From assembly GCA_905479965.1 (NCBI GenBank), contig CAJQOR010000165.1, forward strand, positions 1-9,134: a stretch of 9,134 nt of DNA, given 5' to 3'. This DNA is from an uncultured Rhizobiaceae group bacterium. Lineage in GTDB: Bacteria > Pseudomonadota > Alphaproteobacteria > Rhizobiales > Rhizobiaceae. Both the position numbers and the translations under genes were made by a program. How positions within the stretch are numbered: position 1 is the first letter of the stretch; every line of letters starts with the position of its first letter. Under the pieces are notes generated by a model. The model was not told the origin of the DNA, made no database searches, and worked only from the letters and a program-made list of their open reading frames with translations. This document shows, in pieces, positions 7,313 to 9,134 of this stretch.

Positions 7313-8086
7313 TTATTTGTTACGAAATCTGCGAACGATTGATGGGATGGTTGCCACAGTTGCAAGCGCTGCAAATGCAATGGTGATTTCCGGTGTAATC
7401 AAGTCAGATACGGATGCTTCTTGTCCTGATTGCGCAGCTGCCATAAGCACGCTGTCAACGCCTTGACCAAGATAAGTATAAGCAAATGTACCCGGCAAAA
7501 TGCCGATGATTGTAGCGCCCATATAAGTGCGTAGTGGAATTTTAAACAAAGCTGGCACAATGTTCATGACAAAGAACGGGAACACAGGAGCTAAACGTAA
7601 AATAATCATATAGCTGAACGCGTCTTTTTGAAAACCTTCAGATAGTTTAGCTGCAAATGGCCCAGCACGATCTCGCAAGAAGTCGCCAAAAGCAGTTTGC
7701 GCTGCTTTAAACAAGATGGCGGCACCGATGGTTGCGCCAATTGCAGTTAAAACACCACCTAAAAACCATCCGAATAAAAATCCGCCAAAAATTGTTAAAA
7801 TAGAAGCGGCTGGGAATGAGAAGGCAACGGCTGCAATATATAAGAAGAAGTACATCGCAGATGCTAAGATTAGATTTTCGCTGACAAAGGATTGCAAAAC
7901 ATCACGCTTTTCAGCAAGTGCGTTGAGCGATAGATAATCGTGAAGACCCGCTGCGTAGCCAACAGCTAATCCGGATAAAACAATGAGGACTGGCAAAAAG
8001 CGTTTCAGCATGCTTCCTGTTTTTTTCTGGGTTGCATCTGACATTATTTTTTGATCCGTATCGTTTAATGTTGTGTTCATTTCCAT
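7313..8086 (-). CDS. TVP38/TMEM64 (VTT, DedA-like) family membrane protein
   Basis: 257 residues from ATG 8086. Minus-strand GGAG lies 7 nt before this ATG. A second ATG at 8080 is possible but worse spaced. After a polar N-terminus there are hydrophobic segments at about 28-46, 70-91, 93-130, 160-180, 187-207 and 233-250. The family signature is clear: the Gly-rich SILTIFGGFLFGWFLGG then TAIGATIGA (to about 122), and the re-entrant motif RLAPVFPFFVMNIVPAL (164-180) followed by GILPGTFAYTYLG (195-207). VTT proteins are thought to act as membrane transporters or lipid scramblases, and DedA members affect membrane potential and lipid-carrier recycling. It is the first gene of the leftward operon; 44 nt separate it from the FAD oxidoreductase. 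Single-chain fusions of VTT and this oxidoreductase type are known, which supports joint function. Confidence 0.9.
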   Translation of the reverse strand: MEMNTTLNDTDQKIMSDATQKKTGSMLKRFLPVLIVLSGLAVGYAAGLHDYLSLNALAEKRDVLQSFVSENLILASAMYFFLYIAAVAFSFPAASILTIFGGFLFGWFLGGVLTAIGATIGAAILFKAAQTAFGDFLRDRAGPFAAKLSEGFQKDAFSYMIILRLAPVFPFFVMNIVPALFKIPLRTYMGATIIGILPGTFAYTYLGQGVDSVLMAAAQSGQEASVSDLITPEITIAFAALATVATIPSIVRRFRNK

Positions 8087-8104
8087 TTTATCTCTCCAAA
8101 ATGT

Positions 8105-8118
8105 CGGACATCAGTCCG
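8105..8118 (-). repeat. small hairpin just before the TVP38 ribosome site
   Basis: CGGAC-atca-GTCCG, a 5-bp stem with a 4-nt loop, ending about 8 nt before the GGAGA ribosome-binding site in the leftward mRNA. It could modulate initiation, but the stem is short. Confidence 0.35.
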
Positions 8119-8143
8119 TCGTTGAGGAAGGGATAAACTTTTG

Positions 8144-8174
8144 CGCGATCACATACCAATGACATTCGATCGCG
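8144..8174. repeat. 7-bp inverted repeat CGCGATC-17 nt-GATCGCG
   Basis: Perfect 7-bp arms at 8144-8150 and 8168-8174 with a 17-nt spacer. Relative to the predicted leftward start near 8176 it spans about +2 to +33. It could be an operator blocking early elongation or a 5' stem-loop in the mRNA. The arm overlaps the common palindrome CGATCG/GCGATC, so chance cannot be excluded. Confidence 0.45.
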
Positions 8175-8182
8175 TTCATCAA

Positions 8183-8210
8183 ACTATATGTGAGCAATGC
8201 TAACGTTCAA
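8183..8210 (-). promoter_or_regulatory. sigma70-type promoter of the TVP38-oxidoreductase-kinase operon
   Basis: On the minus strand the -35 TTGAAC (8210-8205), a 16-nt spacer and the -10 TATAGT (8188-8183) each match the consensus at 4-5 of 6 positions. Transcription would begin near 8176, giving a leader of about 90 nt before the ATG at 8086. It is the best promoter match I found upstream of this operon. Confidence 0.6.
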
Positions 8211-8226
8211 CTCACACTGTTGTGAG
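8211..8226. promoter_or_regulatory. candidate operator CTCACA-ctgt-TGTGAG abutting the leftward -35
   Basis: A perfect 6+6 bp inverted repeat with a 4-nt spacer, directly next to the -35 of the leftward promoter. A third TGTGAG lies at 8189-8194, inside that promoter's spacer and touching the -10. Three half-sites arranged around one promoter suggest a dimeric regulator. TGTGA halves also recall CRP/FNR-type sites, but the half-spacing here is 4 nt, not the 6 nt of CRP, so I do not name a factor. Confidence 0.45.
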
Positions 8227-8246
8227 CTTTCTTAAAAAAACCTTTC

Positions 8247-8330
8247 ATAAGCCGTTTTCATTTTAACAATCTTAGAAAATCTATCTCTATCCGATCAATT
8301 ATAAGATCATACCCGTTTGAGACGGCTTAT
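8247..8330. repeat. 9-bp inverted repeat ATAAGCCGT / ACGGCTTAT
   Basis: The left arm is 8247-8255 and the right arm 8322-8330, perfect over 9 bp and 66 nt apart. The right arm ends 3 nt before the rpmH -35. A further ATAAGCCG (8359-8366) overlaps the rpmH -10, so the right arm also pairs with it as an 8-bp inverted repeat flanking the core promoter. This fits a regulator site or loop, but no factor is recognised. Confidence 0.45.
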
Positions 8331-8333
8331 TTA

Positions 8334-8362
8334 TTGACAATGTAAGGTTTTGATGTCTATAA
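8334..8362 (+). promoter_or_regulatory. rpmH operon promoter (TTGACA-N17-CTATAA)
   Basis: The -35 TTGACA (8334-8339) is a perfect consensus and the -10 CTATAA (8357-8362) follows at the ideal 17-nt spacing. The next bases GCCGCTC form a GC-rich discriminator, a feature of promoters under stringent (ppGpp) control and fitting for ribosomal protein genes. The start would be near 8369, giving a leader of about 100 nt before rpmH. Confidence 0.65.
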
Positions 8363-8398
8363 GCCGCTCTTGTAGGTGTTTGACGTCCAAAAGGCCGC
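8341..8398 (+). repeat. tandem imperfect ~28-bp duplication at rpmH promoter/leader
   Basis: Segments 8341-8367 and 8371-8398 align in a 30-nt register: TGTA...TTTGATGTCTATAAG-CCGC against TGTA...TTTGACGTCCAAAAGGCCGC, with 12 of 15 matches over the TTTGA...AAG core. Only the first copy keeps the -10 (CTATAA); the second reads CCAAAA. It looks like an old local duplication. Confidence 0.45.
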
Positions 8399-8405
8399 AG
8401 ATATC

Positions 8406-8442
8406 GACTTTAACAACGCTCCTGTAAAAATACAGACTTTAA
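8406..8442 (+). repeat. rpmH leader: GACTTTAA pair around a small hairpin
   Basis: GACTTTAA occurs at 8406-8413 and 8435-8442, 29 nt apart. Between them CTGTA-AAAA-TACAG (8422-8435) forms a 5-bp hairpin. All lie in the predicted rpmH 5' leader. A purine-rich AAGAAGGG (8441-8448) follows, 24 nt before the rpmH ATG. Confidence 0.4.
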
Positions 8443-8472
8443 GAAGGGCCGCACACCGCGGTATTAAAATAA

Positions 8473-8610
8473 ATGACAAAGCGTACTTTTCAACCATCAA
8501 AGCTTGTTCGCAAGCGTCGTCATGGTTTCCGTGCACGTCTCGCCACTAAAGGTGGACGTAAAGTTCTAGCAGCTCGCCGTTCACAAGGTCGTAAACGTTT
8601 ATCTGCATAA
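8473..8610 (+). CDS. rpmH: 50S ribosomal protein L34
   Basis: 45 residues. L34 is a small, very basic protein of the large ribosomal subunit that binds 23S rRNA. The sequence has the full family pattern: [20 protein letters not shown], then [13 protein letters not shown] and a GRKRLSA end. It is one residue longer than the usual 44 because of a Thr after Met. The start is fixed, because an in-frame TAA (8470-8472) sits directly before the ATG. No Shine-Dalgarno lies at normal distance; the nearest AAGAAGGG ends 24 nt upstream. The rnpA gene follows at once, and the pair is normally co-transcribed. Expression is probably growth-rate controlled. Confidence 0.97.
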   Translation: MTKRTFQPSKLVRKRRHGFRARLATKGGRKVLAARRSQGRKRLSA

Positions 8611-8648
8611 GTTCATAAATCTTGCAGCCTGACTTGAAAGGGCTGAAG

Positions 8649-9077
8649 TTGATTTCACAACATTCAATTTCCCGCGTCGAGCGTTTGACCAAACGAGCTG
8701 AATATTTAGCAGCTCGCAATGGAAAGAAGCGGCGCGGTAAATATTTCTTGCTTGAAGTTCTCGATCGTGGTGATTGTGAAAACTATGGCGAGCTGAGGCC
8801 ACCTCGAATTGGTTTCACCGTTACCAAGCGGCAAGGCAATGCGGTTAAACGGAACCGTATACGCAGGCGTTTGAAAGAAGCGGTTCGGCTCAAAGCGCAT
8901 GAATTTTTGCTGCCTGGCCACGATTATGTCTTAATCGGTCATGATGAACTATTGGATGCGAGCTTCGATGACATTATCTATAGCCTTGAACAACGCTTCA
9001 AAAGTAAGAAAAACTCTGATAGAAACCCGCGGACAGGCGTAAAACATAAAAATAGTGTTGCCGAGTGTAAGGATTAA
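8649..9077 (+). CDS. rnpA: ribonuclease P protein component
   Basis: 142 residues from TTG 8649, which has AAAGGG 6 nt upstream and places the start 12 residues before the conserved [14 protein letters not shown] block, as in relatives. Longer TTG starts at 8634 and 8622 are in frame but lack a clear ribosome site; no ATG exists in the region. The RNase P signature is intact: [20 protein letters not shown], then RRLKEAVR, with the RNR RNA-binding helix. The central block is followed by HDYVLIGH, as expected. It binds the catalytic RNase P RNA and helps remove tRNA 5' leaders. The C-terminal tail of about 25 residues is polar and basic ([18 protein letters not shown]) and looks unstructured. 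It lies between rpmH and yidC in one operon. Confidence 0.93.
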   Translation: MISQHSISRVERLTKRAEYLAARNGKKRRGKYFLLEVLDRGDCENYGELRPPRIGFTVTKRQGNAVKRNRIRRRLKEAVRLKAHEFLLPGHDYVLIGHDELLDASFDDIIYSLEQRFKSKKNSDRNPRTGVKHKNSVAECKD

Positions 9078-9079
9078 TA

Positions 9080-9134
9080 ATGGAAAACAGTCGTAATTAT
9101 TTTCTGGCGATCGGCCTATCAGTACTTATATTTG
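9080..9134 (+). CDS. yidC: membrane protein insertase YidC, 3'-truncated by window edge
   Basis: Only 18 codons are visible: MENSRNYFLAIGLSVLIF. This is the typical YidC N-terminus (MENNRN-type start leading into the first transmembrane helix). AAGGA at 9069-9073, inside the end of rnpA, is 6 nt from the ATG, and only 2 nt separate the rnpA stop from it. YidC inserts and folds inner-membrane proteins. Gene order rpmH-rnpA-yidC supports the call although little sequence is seen. Confidence 0.88.
   Translation, partial: MENSRNYFLAIGLSVLIF

Larger units (their letters stand above)
8087..8472. other. divergent intergenic region with two promoters and several inverted repeats
   Basis: 386 nt without a supportable gene. 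It holds a leftward promoter (8183-8210), a rightward rpmH promoter (8334-8362), four inverted repeats (8105-8118, 8144-8174, 8211-8226, 8247-8330) and repeats in the rpmH leader; the main elements are listed separately. I found no convincing DnaA box (TTATCCACA), so I do not call an origin although rpmH lies next to one in some bacteria. Confidence 0.7.

Noticed and set aside
8265..8277. CtrA-like TTAA-N-TTA pattern
   Set aside because: The spacing is 5 nt and the halves are incomplete compared with TTAA-N7-TTAA.
8087..8472. Possible replication origin next to rpmH
   Set aside because: No TTATCCACA-like DnaA boxes or dnaA/dnaN genes are seen. In alphaproteobacteria the rpmH-rnpA-yidC cluster is often away from the origin.
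9078..9079. Missing yidD between rnpA and yidC
   Set aside because: I recall the same direct rnpA-yidC order in Rhizobiales, so it is a lineage trait and not a deletion.

Overview
The window looks like chromosomal DNA of an alphaproteobacterium, probably a marine or host-associated member of the Hyphomicrobiales/Rhizobiales. The L34 protein is very close to the rhizobial form. rpmH-rnpA-yidC run without yidD between rnpA and yidC, an order I recall from Rhizobiales. The histidine kinase and the DUF3750 protein are also of alphaproteobacterial type. Base composition is moderate (roughly mid-40s % GC by eye) and fairly even. I see no transposase, integrase, phage gene or CRISPR array.

Left block (1-3211, + strand): three genes chained by 1-nt start/stop overlaps. 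They are the C-terminal part of a DUF1111/COG3488 di-haem cytochrome-type oxidoreductase (cut by the window edge), an imelysin-family (peptidase M75-like) periplasmic protein, and a Tat-exported DUF1513 beta-propeller protein. These are the last three members of a known iron-linked envelope cluster. The usual first member, another imelysin/IrpA protein, would lie upstream. A convergent gene for a membrane-anchored DUF3750 protein (3228-3989, -) follows, and then a tRNA-Arg(ACG) gene on the - strand with its CCA encoded.

Middle block (4342-8086, - strand): a probable three-gene operon read from right to left. It encodes a TVP38/TMEM64 (VTT/DedA-like) membrane protein, a MerA/RclA-like FAD disulfide oxidoreductase, and a HAMP sensor histidine kinase without a response regulator next to it. 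Fusions of the first two families are known, so they probably act together in a membrane-linked thiol or redox process. The kinase may sense that state.

Right block (8473-9134, + strand): rpmH (L34), rnpA (RNase P protein) and the first codons of yidC (membrane insertase), the usual conserved cluster.

The 386-nt divergent intergenic region (8087-8472) is the most structured non-coding part. It holds a good sigma70-type promoter on each strand. A 6+6 bp inverted repeat touches the -35 of the leftward promoter, and a third copy of its half-site sits in that promoter's spacer. A 7+7 bp inverted repeat lies at the start of the leftward transcript. There are three copies of ATAAGCCG, two of which flank the rpmH core promoter as an inverted pair, and a tandem ~28-bp imperfect duplication at the rpmH promoter and leader. 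None of these has been tested here by alignment or folding.
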